The notes beneath the pieces were generated by a model. It searched no databases, was not told the origin of the DNA, and saw nothing but the letters and a program-made list of their open reading frames with translations. This document shows, piece by piece, positions 55,714-63,921 of a stretch of DNA of 64,000 nucleotides (positions are counted from its first letter, which is position 1; every line of letters begins with the position of its first letter). Origin of the DNA: Streptomyces sp. NBC_01571 (GTDB lineage: Bacteria > Actinomycetota > Actinomycetes > Streptomycetales > Streptomycetaceae); assembly GCF_026339875.1 (NCBI RefSeq), contig NZ_JAPEPZ010000001.1, positions 1,984,001-2,048,000 of the forward strand, written 5' to 3'. Made by a program: the position numbers and the translations under genes.

Positions 55714-55977
55714 TCAGGCACACCGTTCGATGCGCGTGGCCCCCGAGTCGTCCTGAAGCCCGGTGGCCAGGTCGTACCAGAAGCCACTACCCAGTCGGAC
55801 CAAGGTCTTTTCCTCCCGACCTCCCCAGCCGGGGATTGCGGGGACGTTGCGTCGGTCGAGGACGGTGGTCGTGCAGATGGACTCTCCGGCGTTCTCGTCG
55901 AGGCTGCTCTTGACGACGACCTTGTCGCCGGCCTGAAGGTTCGCAAGATCATTCGTGCTGATGGTGCTGGTGCTCAT
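55714..55977 (-). CDS. small hypothetical protein
   Basis: 87 residues (MSTSTISTNDLANLQAGDKV, VVKSSLDENAGESICTTTVL), probably a small beta-barrel: NLQAGDKVVVKSS resembles the start of SH3-like domains. Last gene of the leftward unit before the hairpin. Confidence 0.5.
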   Translation of the reverse strand: MSTSTISTNDLANLQAGDKVVVKSSLDENAGESICTTTVLDRRNVPAIPGWGGREEKTLVRLGSGFWYDLATGLQDDSGATRIERCA

Positions 55978-56016
55978 GGCGCCGTGCTTCTTTCGGATCG
56001 AATCTGGACTGCGGTT

Positions 56017-56286
56017 TCAGTTCTGGGTCGCGCTCATGAGCGCCTTCTTCGCGCGGCGCTTCTCGGCAAGAGCCCGAAGGGTACGCAGGAGGATCCACCA
56101 GCACACGCCGCTGAAGGCGATGCTGACGATGATCGGCGTGTACTGGCCGGTCACGACGCAGAAGACCGCAGCCGGCGCGAGGACGATCACATTCGTCGCA
56201 ATCATGAGGGTGAGGAGCACCCGGCCGATCGTCTTGACAGCGCGGTCGCGCCACGTCGAACCCGCGGTGCTGGTGGTGGCGTTCAT
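56017..56286 (-). CDS. small membrane protein, two TM helices
   Basis: 89 residues. VLLTLMIATNVIVLAPAAVF and PIIVSIAFSGVCWWILL form two helices with a basic tail (EKRRAKKAL). The ATG overlaps the upstream stop (ATGA). Function unknown. Confidence 0.6.
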   Translation of the reverse strand: MNATTSTAGSTWRDRAVKTIGRVLLTLMIATNVIVLAPAAVFCVVTGQYTPIIVSIAFSGVCWWILLRTLRALAEKRRAKKALMSATQN

Positions 56287-56837
56287 GCGCTGGGTCCTTC
56301 CTCGATGATGTAGATCTTCTCGGCGACGTAGGCGTCGTCCTGCTCCTCGGCTGCGCTCTCGACTTCATGGGAGATCTGGCCGATCACGGGGATCAGCGTC
56401 AGCCGGTCGATCGGGGAGGCCGTGCGGACGGTGATCACGGCGGTGGTGAGTCCGGCCACAGACGGGAACGTCACGCCGTCGAGCTCCGCGTGTGCGCCAC
56501 GGATGCTGTAGCTCGCCGAAATGGGCACCGTGTGCCGCGGCAGCTCCGGCATCTGCTCTGCGCGTGCGTGCAACGCAGCACTCACTGCGCCATGAACATC
56601 AGCGAACTCGCTGGCGTGCAGGACCACCGGCGCAGCGTGCTCGTAGCCCGCCGCCACCTCGAAGGCGACCTTGGCGGCCTGGACGGCGCGCGTCGGACAG
56701 TGCGGTCCCGGGTAGACCTCGTCTCGCCCCGTCATCTCGGAGCACCCGTGGCAGTGCGCGGGCCCCAGATCCGGAACGCAGTCGCAGCGCATGTGCTCCG
56801 TCTGTCGGCGATCAGTGGGTTCGAGGGGCTGGCTCAT
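56283..56837 (-). CDS. hypothetical protein with Cys/His-rich N-terminus
   Basis: 184 residues. The start has MRCDCVPDLGPAHCHGCSEM and a later Cys, a possible zinc site; the rest is beta-rich (VPISASYSIRGAHAELDGVT). First gene after the duplicated terminator/palindrome element, so it probably has its own promoter. Confidence 0.5.
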   Translation of the reverse strand: MSQPLEPTDRRQTEHMRCDCVPDLGPAHCHGCSEMTGRDEVYPGPHCPTRAVQAAKVAFEVAAGYEHAAPVVLHASEFADVHGAVSAALHARAEQMPELPRHTVPISASYSIRGAHAELDGVTFPSVAGLTTAVITVRTASPIDRLTLIPVIGQISHEVESAAEEQDDAYVAEKIYIIEEGPSA

Positions 56838-56871
56838 GGCTGTACTCCTGGCGCTGGACGTGATCTTTCGA

Positions 56872-56957
56872 AGACCAGACCGAATCAGCTCCGCTGATCA
56901 GACAAAGAGAGACCCCCGCCCAGCGAGCGTGATGCTCAGCAGGCGGGGGTTCTGCGG
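56872..56957 (-). promoter_or_regulatory. terminator-plus-palindrome element, copy A
   Basis: On the minus strand a hairpin CCCCCGCC...GGCGGGGG (56949-56913) runs into a T/C-rich tract, then a palindrome ATCAGC-GGA-GCTGAT (56898-56884) 47 bases before the next start. Almost the same about 86-base block recurs at 62319-62410. The rest of 56838-57133 shows no gene. Confidence 0.75.
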
Positions 56958-57133
56958 AGTTCAAGGAACCGGCGGACAGCCGGCCGTTCGGGTCGGCCTG
57001 CACCGGGAGGCGGGGGCGTTACGGCGCCGTCCTTGCGGCTCGGTGCGCCCCGGCGTAGTGCACCGAGCCCGTCCTGCTCGAGCAGGCCAACGGCCCCGCC
57101 CCCGCTGGTCGGCGCAGGCCGTGGGGGCGAGGT

Positions 57134-58189
57134 TCAGCGCATGCCCATGCTGGCCTCGATCGCGTCGCCCTCCTCCTGCTGGTCCTGCCAGCAGGGCTCG
57201 CATGGGTCGCTCTCGGAGCACTCCGGGCGGGGCTGGCCGTTGGGGCACAACTCACCGGCGGCCCCGGCGGGCTGGGCGGGGGTTCCGCCGGTGCCGCACA
57301 CGCACGTGTGGGCGCAGCGCTCACAGTCCTCGCAGACCTGGTGCGGGCAGCAGCCGCAGGGCAGGAACCGGTTCGGCGGCAGGGTGCAGCGGTGCGTGGC
57401 CTCTGCGGCGGCCGCGGCCTCGGCCTCCTCGCGCTCCTCGCGCTTGCTGAGGAGTGCCTTCACGCAGGCCTGGCACGACACGTCGGTGCCGGGGGCCTCG
57501 AGGCTGCTCTCCGTGTCCTGCGGGAAGTACGTGCCGCACGCGCCGGTGTCGCCGATGCCGCCGTCCATCTGCCTGGTGGCGTGTACGGCGTACCCGCGGT
57601 TCGCCTTCTTCCGGCTCGGGTAGCCGTCGCGCCCGGCATCCCGCTCCAGCTTGGCCAGGGCCTGGCGTACGGCGTCGGCGTCGGCGTCGGTGCGGATCCC
57701 GACGGCGCGCAGCGACTTGCACGGCCACGGCACCTGACCGCCGATCGTGTGCTCGCTGCTCCGGCACTCCGGCCGGTGCGTCCCCTTGCAGACCTTCGGC
57801 GTCGCGCAGCACCCGTGCCGGGGGTTGGCCGTCTTCGGGTGCAGAGCGAGCATCGCGCCCTGGAGGCGGAGCGCGCCCACCGCGGCGGCGGCCCGGACTG
57901 CGTCCTCGTGAGCGTCGAGGAGCGCACTCGCCTCCTCGTGGAACATGGGCCCGCCGGCCTCGGGGGCGACGAGTTGGTTGAAGATGGGGCGCCGGGTCCC
58001 GTTCACAGTCGGATCCGGGGCCTGCCCGCCCAGCTCGTCGGCCTGGTCGTCCAGCCGCAGAGCGGAGATGAGGATGGCGTCGTGGGTCTTGGAGTCGGCC
58101 GTGTCCGGCAGGTTCAGTTCCGTGCGGCGCAGGAACTTCGCGGCCCGGCGCAAGGCGGGGATGTCCTTCGGGGTGAATTCGACGGCCAT
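57134..58189 (-). CDS. hypothetical Cys-rich protein
   Basis: 351 residues. N-terminal helical half (FTPKDIPALRRAAKFLRRTE), then many Cys in pairs: CCATPKVC, SCQACVKAL, PCGCCPHQVCEDCERC, and a final CEPC, enough for several zinc knuckles. The IS1380 copy B lies 11 bases upstream of the ATG and has removed its native leader. Confidence 0.55.
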   Translation of the reverse strand: MAVEFTPKDIPALRRAAKFLRRTELNLPDTADSKTHDAILISALRLDDQADELGGQAPDPTVNGTRRPIFNQLVAPEAGGPMFHEEASALLDAHEDAVRAAAAVGALRLQGAMLALHPKTANPRHGCCATPKVCKGTHRPECRSSEHTIGGQVPWPCKSLRAVGIRTDADADAVRQALAKLERDAGRDGYPSRKKANRGYAVHATRQMDGGIGDTGACGTYFPQDTESSLEAPGTDVSCQACVKALLSKREEREEAEAAAAAEATHRCTLPPNRFLPCGCCPHQVCEDCERCAHTCVCGTGGTPAQPAGAAGELCPNGQPRPECSESDPCEPCWQDQQEEGDAIEASMGMR

Positions 58190-58200
58190 CGGTGTCCTAA

Positions 58201-59878
58201 CCTCGCCGTTTCGGTTGGGCTGAGGCGGCGTCGCTGATCGCCAACTGTTGGGTGGCCGATGTGATTTCGGTGCTTGGGCAGGTCGGAGTCCCGGCGCGGT
58301 GGTCGGGTTCTCCGGGTTCTTTCGGGTCGTGGGCGGACGGGGGTTTGCTGGTCAGCTGGCGGGTCGGGGCAGTGCGGCGAGGCGGTGGAAGGCCGTGGCC
58401 AGTTCGTGTCTCCAGGGCCAGGTCGCCGATATTCGCAGGTGGAGGCGTCGGCCGCCGCGGGTGAGGCGGGCCGTGACGTGCAGTAGCCGGTAGCGGAGTT
58501 TCTTCGGCTCGGCGGTGGCCAGCTCCCCGTCCAAGAGGAGGACACGGGTCCAGGCGAGCAGGTCGATCGCGGCGAGGCTGAGTTCGAGCCAGACGGCGTT
58601 GACGGCGAAGTCGCGGGAGGGGAAGCGGCCGAAGCCGGTGGTCTTGCCGCACCGGATGTGGTCCTCGACAGTGGCATGTCCGCGGTGGCGGACCTCCAGG
58701 AACTGGGCGGAACCGCCACCGGAGTACGGGGTGTCGGTGAGGAACACCTGATGCCGCAGGCCCTCGTCCTGGTCGAACAGGGACAGCTGGGCTCCGGGGT
58801 GCGGCCGCTCTCGGCGCACGATGATGCGGGTGCCGGCCGGGTAGCCGTCCAGATCGACCATGCCGGTCAGCTCGGCGACCTCGGCGCCATCACGCAGAGT
58901 CCCGTCCTGGTCCAGGGCGGGATGCCAGAGGCGGTCGGGCATGGCCCGGACAGCGCGACGGACCGGCTCGGTGATGGCGTATCCGACCGAGAAGAAGGTA
59001 CGGATTCCTCGTTTCCGCACGTCGCGGACGTGGGCGAGGAATGCTTTCGCGGATCCGGCACTGTCGGTGCGGACGAGGATGTCGGTGCCGTGAAGTTGAG
59101 CGTCGGGGATCTGCGCGAGTGCCTGGTCGAACACCGTGATGTGGTCGCTCGCGGTGTTGGCACCGGCGTTTCCGGGACGGAGTCGGCCCGACAGTGCCTC
59201 GCCGGTGTTGGCCAGGAAGCACAGCAGCGGGTGGAAGCCGAAGCCGCCTTTATAGGTGGGTGCGGCCTGCTCCTTCTCGGAGTGGCAGGTGATCAGCGTG
59301 GCGTCGAGGTCCAGGACCAGCCCGGGCAGAATGCGTCCCGCGGCCCGGACTGCGGGTATGCCCTCGCCTTGCTCGGCGGCCTGCATCCAGGCGACTTCCC
59401 GAGCTTGGGCACGCGCCGCGCGCAGAGAAGCCAGTGTCCTCTCGTCGGTGTCGGCGAGCAGTCGCCAGGCCGTCGGTGCCGAGGCGACCGAACCGAACAC
59501 CCCTGCCTGGTCCCGCAGTACGGCCAGGTCCGCGATGGCCTCACCGCCGTCGGCGAGCATCACCGCCAGGTCGGTGGCGATCCGGCCCGGATCATGCCCG
59601 GTCCCGCGCGGCCGAAGTGGCCTGAGCGCGGTGGAGTACGCGGCGGTCAGCCCGGTGGCATCAGCGAGATCGGCCAGTAACCGTGCCCCGGCATGCCCGA
59701 CCACCCCCGAACCATCTGCACTGACCTGGATCTTGGGACGCAACCCGATAGCCTGCACGTAGAAAGTGCCCTCCGCCTGGACCGACAGAACTCCTCAGCA
59801 AGGTTCATCGTCCCAGGTCAGGAAGGCACTTTCGCATTTCCGCCCCAAAGCCAGCCGTACCCAAGTGAAACGGCGAGG
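58201..59878 (-). mobile_element. IS1380-family insertion sequence, copy B, 1678 bp
   Basis: Same ends and the same CTAA duplication (58197-58200; 59879-59882) as copy A at 27596. It sits between the TGA at 59887 and the ATG at 58189 of two genes that would otherwise be about 15 bases apart (TTAGGACACCG before the ATG), so it cuts an operon. Confidence 0.93.
58352..59758 (-). CDS. IS1380-family transposase, intact
   Basis: 468 residues: MQAIGLRPKIQVSADGSGVV, LVLDLDATLITCHSEKEQAA, ILVRTDSAGSAKAFLAHVRD and FPSRDFAVNAVWLELSLAAI. Full length for the family, DDE residues in place. It is the likely source of activity for copy A, whose frame is broken. Confidence 0.93.
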   Translation of the reverse strand: MQAIGLRPKIQVSADGSGVVGHAGARLLADLADATGLTAAYSTALRPLRPRGTGHDPGRIATDLAVMLADGGEAIADLAVLRDQAGVFGSVASAPTAWRLLADTDERTLASLRAARAQAREVAWMQAAEQGEGIPAVRAAGRILPGLVLDLDATLITCHSEKEQAAPTYKGGFGFHPLLCFLANTGEALSGRLRPGNAGANTASDHITVFDQALAQIPDAQLHGTDILVRTDSAGSAKAFLAHVRDVRKRGIRTFFSVGYAITEPVRRAVRAMPDRLWHPALDQDGTLRDGAEVAELTGMVDLDGYPAGTRIIVRRERPHPGAQLSLFDQDEGLRHQVFLTDTPYSGGGSAQFLEVRHRGHATVEDHIRCGKTTGFGRFPSRDFAVNAVWLELSLAAIDLLAWTRVLLLDGELATAEPKKLRYRLLHVTARLTRGGRRLHLRISATWPWRHELATAFHRLAALPRPAS

Positions 59879-59886
59879 CTAACGTC

Positions 59887-60645
59887 TCAGTAGCCCTTGC
59901 GGGCCGCCGCGCGGGCCTGCGCTTCGGTGTCACGGGCGGGGATGGTGGCGAGGAGTTCGCCGGGGCTCGCGGCCCTGGCGAGGGACTTGGTACGGGCCGG
60001 GTCGGCGTACAGGGTCCACACGTCGCCGCCCATCCGGGGCCAGTAGGAGAGCTGCCAGAACCGGCGGTTGGCGTAGCAGATCTGCCATGAACGCGGGCTG
60101 GACGGGTGCGCGCTCACACCGGCCGGAAGGTCCGGCAGTTCCGGCGCGGGACCGTACGCGCGGTCGATGTAGGCGAGGTGTTCGGCCGTCGCCGTGATGG
60201 CGACGCGCACCGTGTGCGGCCACCGGTGCCCCTCGGGCAGCATCGGCGCCCACTCCTCCCATTGCGCCTCGATGCTCGCGCTGCCGGTGTACGGCGTCCA
60301 GGCCGCGCCGCGCGCGTAGTTGAAGCCAAGCCGCATCAGGTGCCACCCTGCGGCGATCTTCAGCCCCTCCGTGTTCGCGCCGTCGGTGATGGTGTCCAGG
60401 TAGATCCCGGCGGGGTCGTTCTCCCGCCCGGCCGCACCCCGCTCCGTGAGCGGGATCATGTGGCGTTCCGCAGTGCTCCCCTCGGCGGTCATCAGCCGCA
60501 GCGTGGCGCCCCCACCGGCGAGCGGGTACGCCATCCGGATTTCCGCGACGGTCGGCAGGGCGGCGAGTTGGCCCGCACGCATCCGCTCCAGCCGCTCGGC
60601 CATGGTGGCCGACACCTGGGAACGCTCGCCGCCCTCGGCGGCCAT
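59887..60645 (-). CDS. hypothetical protein
   Basis: 252 residues from ATG 60645, overlapping the upstream stop (TGATG). The sequence has WHLMRLGFNYARGAAWTPYT and SWQICYANRRFWQLSYWPRM, rich in Trp/Tyr, and ends DTEAQARAAARKGY. Soluble, not recognised. Confidence 0.5.
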   Translation of the reverse strand: MAAEGGERSQVSATMAERLERMRAGQLAALPTVAEIRMAYPLAGGGATLRLMTAEGSTAERHMIPLTERGAAGRENDPAGIYLDTITDGANTEGLKIAAGWHLMRLGFNYARGAAWTPYTGSASIEAQWEEWAPMLPEGHRWPHTVRVAITATAEHLAYIDRAYGPAPELPDLPAGVSAHPSSPRSWQICYANRRFWQLSYWPRMGGDVWTLYADPARTKSLARAASPGELLATIPARDTEAQARAAARKGY

Positions 60646-61172
60646 CAAAACGGGGCGCCGTCGTAGGGGCGGACGAGGTAGAGGCGGCCGTCGTGCACGG
60701 CCAGTCGCTCACCGTCGCCCAGCTTGAACGCGGAGACGTCGGCCCTGTAGCCGCAGCCGGTAGCGGTGCACACGTAGACCGGCCGTCCCTGCGCGTACGG
60801 GCCGGGAACGGGGGTGTAGCCGCCCCAGCCGCATTCCGCGCACACCTGCGGGCCGAACTCCTCGGACCCAATCACCATTTCGCCGGTGTGCTTCTCGGCC
60901 GCCCGCGCTGCGGCCTTCTCGCGCCGGTCGGTGCACGCGGGGTCGTCGCACGGCCGGTGCCCGATCAGGCCGTCCGTGGACGCGTGGCGGATCTCGATCA
61001 GGCCGTAGTCCCGGCACGAGCCGCACAGCGGCTCCGGGGCATGCGGCTGCTCACCGTCCACGCACCCGGTCCGGTTGGACGAGTCGTACCAGTCGCCTTG
61101 TCCGTCGGCCTCGATGTACTCGATTTCGCGGGCGCAGTGCAGACAGGTGCGGGTCTCGGAGGTGGTGCTCAT
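60645..61172 (-). CDS. zinc-ribbon-type hypothetical protein
   Basis: 175 residues from ATG 61172. Paired Cys: TCLHCAREIEY, LCGSCRDYG, DDPACTDRR, VCAECGWGGYTPV and VCTATGCGY, compatible with two or three zinc ribbons. Coupled to the next gene. May bind nucleic acid; not recognised. Confidence 0.55.
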   Translation of the reverse strand: MSTTSETRTCLHCAREIEYIEADGQGDWYDSSNRTGCVDGEQPHAPEPLCGSCRDYGLIEIRHASTDGLIGHRPCDDPACTDRREKAAARAAEKHTGEMVIGSEEFGPQVCAECGWGGYTPVPGPYAQGRPVYVCTATGCGYRADVSAFKLGDGERLAVHDGRLYLVRPYDGAPF

Positions 61173-61264
61173 CTGCCGTGGTCCTCTCGGGGGTTGGGCC
61201 GCACGCCGGTCGGTCGCGCGGCGGGGGGACCGGCCGCCAGCGGAAGGGGCGGTCGGTCGCGGGT

Positions 61265-61855
61265 TCAGCGGGTCTCGGCGGTGAGGTCGGCCACGCGCCG
61301 CTGGTAGGCGTCCCACACGCGGTCGGTGTCCAGGTCGGGGCCGGTGGTGTAGCCGGTGGGTGAGGAGGCGTGCGCCCATGTGCCGTGCACGGTGACGGCT
61401 TCCCGGTACTCGGTGCGCCTGGCCGGGTGGGATGCGATGGTGACCCACTGCGCACCGGTCAGGGACGGATAGGTGTGCAGGTGGGCGGCGACGTCTGCCG
61501 CCATGGCGTCGGCGGCGGCGGCCGGGTCGGTGATGCCGGCGGGCGCCTCGGTGAAGTCCCAGTGCACGTGACGGGTGTTGAAATCGTCGGTGATCACAGC
61601 ACTTATGCCGAACAGTCCGGCCAGTGGCACGTCGTAGCCGGACACGGCGGGGCCGTTGGTGTGGGAGTGCGCGTCGATCCACACGTCCGGCTGGCCCGGG
61701 GCGGTGGTCACCAGGGAGGCGCCGGGCAGGGAGCGCCAGGGCTTGACCACGAGGAAGGTGACGCCGTGCGCGGTCAGCGCGGCCTTGAGGATCGTGCCGG
61801 TGCGCTCGGCGGCGGCGGGGGCGGTCTTGCTCAGGTCGTGGGGCCAGGAAGTCAT
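61265..61855 (-). CDS. hypothetical protein
   Basis: 196 residues from ATG 61855 (MTSWPHDLSKTAPAAAERTG). Mixed alpha/beta: VTFLVVKPWRSLPGASLVTT, PDVWIDAHSHTNGPAVSGYD. Not recognised. The reading frame is open further upstream, but without a start with ribosome site. Confidence 0.5.
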   Translation of the reverse strand: MTSWPHDLSKTAPAAAERTGTILKAALTAHGVTFLVVKPWRSLPGASLVTTAPGQPDVWIDAHSHTNGPAVSGYDVPLAGLFGISAVITDDFNTRHVHWDFTEAPAGITDPAAAADAMAADVAAHLHTYPSLTGAQWVTIASHPARRTEYREAVTVHGTWAHASSPTGYTTGPDLDTDRVWDAYQRRVADLTAETR

Positions 61856-62025
61856 GGTGTACCTCTCACATCGATGGGGTGTGGGTGGGGCTGAGTGCGT
61901 GCGGCCAGGCTCGACCGGGCACCGGCCTATCGGGCGGCGCGGGTGGATCAGAGGAGCGGTGCGTCCTGGTCCGTGCGGAGGGGCGGGGACCAGACCGGCG
62001 CTGATCGCCATACGACGCTCGGGGC

Positions 62026-62311
62026 TCACCCGCCGCTGAGGGGCACGCCGGGCACGCGGGGGCCGTGCCTCTGGGGCGGGGCGGCCCGACCGGCCGCAGC
62101 CTCCGCCATGGCCTCCGTGCGCGCGGTCTCGGCCGTCTCCTGCTCCTGGGTGGCCTCCGCCTCGACCGGCGCGACCTCCGTCTGCCCGAGAGTGCCGCCC
62201 GCGCCGTTGCGGTTCTCCGCCGGAGCCGGAGCCTCAGGGGCGTTGCCGTCGTGCAGCTCGGCGACCGCCGCGACGCGGGCCGCCTTGCCGCGCGCCGTGC
62301 ACGGGCCCTCA
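62026..62311 (-). pseudogene. acidic low-complexity protein, probable frameshift
   Basis: ATG 62311 begins MRARA in an Arg-rich frame; the neighbouring frame gives the acidic, Streptomyces-like ARGKAARVAAVAELHDGNAP and VAPVEAEATQEQETAETART to TGA 62026 but lacks its own start. One base near 62290 would join them (about 94 residues). Unknown function. Confidence 0.35.
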
Positions 62312-62318
62312 TGCCCTG

Positions 62319-62410
62319 GAGACCAGACCGGATCAGCTCCGCTGATCAGGCGGAAAAAGAGAGACCCCCGCCCGGCGAGCATCATGCTCAGCCGGCGGGG
62401 GCTCCGCGGA
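62319..62410 (-). promoter_or_regulatory. terminator-plus-palindrome element, copy B
   Basis: Minus strand: hairpin CCCCCGCC...GGCGGGGG (62400-62364) with an inner GAGCAT-ATGCTC stem, then TCTCTCTTTTT, then the palindrome GATCAGC-GGA-GCTGATC (62346-62330), 19 bases before ATG 62311. Same arrangement as copy A at 56872. Confidence 0.8.
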
Positions 62411-62447
62411 ATTCACCTGCCGACGCCCAGAGGTGAGCCCCAGTCGG

Positions 62448-63041
62448 CTACGGCTGGATGCTGCCGTCCGGCACGAGGATCGTGATCCGGTCCTGGCACA
62501 GCTGCTGGCTTCCTGCGTCCGTGCCTTCCTGGTCGGGCCCGATCTTCAGCCGACTCCTGTCGTGCGGGTCGCCGGTGTAGCTCGGCTTCGACGCATCGAC
62601 GGGCTCGACCGTGCAGCGCAGCCGCTCGACGCGCGGCGTCTGGTCCGCCTCCTGCGGATCGATGATCCGGACCGCGATGTCGTTGGCGAAGGTCTTCTGG
62701 TACCAGAGGAAGCCCGTCGGCCTCTGCTCCTGGGTGGTCACCGTGCCGGGCACGACGACGTCCTGGTCCTGGACCGTCGTGTAGTCGTAGGTGATGTCGG
62801 ACGAATACTCCGAGGCGGTCGTGGCCCTGTAGTAGGAGCCGTCGGTGCGCTTGACGAGCTTCTGCACGGGGTCCGCGACGTAGGCGATCTTCGTATTGGC
62901 CATGGCGGCGCGATCTTGGGCTTCCTGGCTTCTCATCTGGTTGCCCCAGATGATCAGGCTCGCGACCAGGGCGGCGATGGCCGCGATCGCGATCGCCCAG
63001 CCGCGAAGGAGCGAGCGCCTGCGTAAGGGGATGTTGTACAT
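62448..63041 (-). CDS. membrane-anchored hypothetical protein, one N-terminal TM
   Basis: 197 residues. A basic start (MYNIPLRRRSLLRG) and helix WAIAIAAIAALVASLIIWG (15-33) anchor a soluble domain outside (YYRATTASEYSSDITYDYTT; PTGFLWYQKTFANDIAVRII) with two Cys. Type II membrane topology. Terminated by the copy B hairpin. No family recognised. Confidence 0.6.
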   Translation of the reverse strand: MYNIPLRRRSLLRGWAIAIAAIAALVASLIIWGNQMRSQEAQDRAAMANTKIAYVADPVQKLVKRTDGSYYRATTASEYSSDITYDYTTVQDQDVVVPGTVTTQEQRPTGFLWYQKTFANDIAVRIIDPQEADQTPRVERLRCTVEPVDASKPSYTGDPHDRSRLKIGPDQEGTDAGSQQLCQDRITILVPDGSIQP

Positions 63042-63070
63042 GGTGGTGGTCTCTCTCTTTCTGCTGGTGC

Positions 63071-63333
63071 TCAGGCGGTTCCGAGCTCGCTGCGCACGTG
63101 CAGCCGCTTGGCTAAGAAGCCGGCCTCGATCTCAAAGTGGCCCTGGTGCAGCTCGTAGAGCGCAGGGCAGACGAGCCCGGAGGCCCAGGCCTGGCAGTAG
63201 TAGACGAGCTTCTAGAGCTTCATCGCGGTCATCGCCGGCCGGGCGGGCTCGGCCGCGGCGTGCTTCTGCAGGATGTACTCGGCGACATCGAAGACGGATG
63301 TCTGAGACTGAGCGATGGTTCCAACCTTCATCT
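63071..63333 (-). pseudogene. DUF4065/Panacea-domain protein, broken by a shift and an amber stop
   Basis: ATG 63333 (MKVGTIAQSQT) leads into SVFDVAEYILQKH only after removing two bases (CA) near 63300. The frame then reads MTAMKL, TAG, KLVYYCQAWASGLVCPALYE and LHQGHFEIEAGFLAKRLHVR. MTAMKLQKLVYYCQAW and G-P-V-x-P-x-L-Y are the DUF4065 core, known as Panacea antitoxin or SocA-like. A TAG replaces the usual Gln and about 12 residues seem deleted after QAW. Confidence 0.65.
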
Positions 63334-63341
63334 CGCTTCGA

Positions 63342-63866
63342 TCACCACCAGTGCCGGAACAGGTAGTCACCGCGCGGCAGTTCGCCGCGTCGGATCAGAT
63401 CGGCCAGGACCAGCCGCAGCGACGGCGAGAAGGCGCGATCGGCGAAGAACCGGTCCTCGAACACGGCGTTCTCAAGGTCTTGCGTCGCCGGCGGGTTCGC
63501 CCCGACGGTGGCTGGTGTGTTTTCGTCGGCGACGCGGATGCTCAGCCAGTAGTCCAGCTCCGTCACGCCGGTCTTGAAGGCGCTCTCGCCGGTGCGGGAG
63601 TCCCAGCCCAGGTAGATCTCGGCGCCGTCGAGGTCGCCGAGTGCCTGCAGGTAGTCCCCGTCGGAGGTGAGCTCGTAGAGCTTCACGCTGTCATTGCCGA
63701 TGTGCTCGTCGTCCCGCTGGCATCCGCGCAGCGAGCTGTACGGCTTGCCGTAGACGCGCTCGGCGATGGCCTCGATCGGAATGTATCCGTTCTCGGCGGT
63801 CACAAGATCAGCGTGCGGTTCCAGCGTGTAGACGCTGCGGGGCGTGTATTCGGGTGCATCGGGCAT
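63342..63866 (-). CDS. hypothetical protein upstream of the DUF4065 remnant
   Basis: 174 residues from ATG 63866 (MPDAPEYTPRSVYTLEPHAD), acidic, ending LADLIRRGELPRGDYLFRHW. It ends 8 bases before the DUF4065 remnant starts. A toxin partner is possible by position only. Confidence 0.5.
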   Translation of the reverse strand: MPDAPEYTPRSVYTLEPHADLVTAENGYIPIEAIAERVYGKPYSSLRGCQRDDEHIGNDSVKLYELTSDGDYLQALGDLDGAEIYLGWDSRTGESAFKTGVTELDYWLSIRVADENTPATVGANPPATQDLENAVFEDRFFADRAFSPSLRLVLADLIRRGELPRGDYLFRHWW

Positions 63867-63921
63867 GACGGGGCCTCTTATGTGCGGTTCGGTGATGGTT
63901 GCGGGGACGAGCCAGTGCGGC

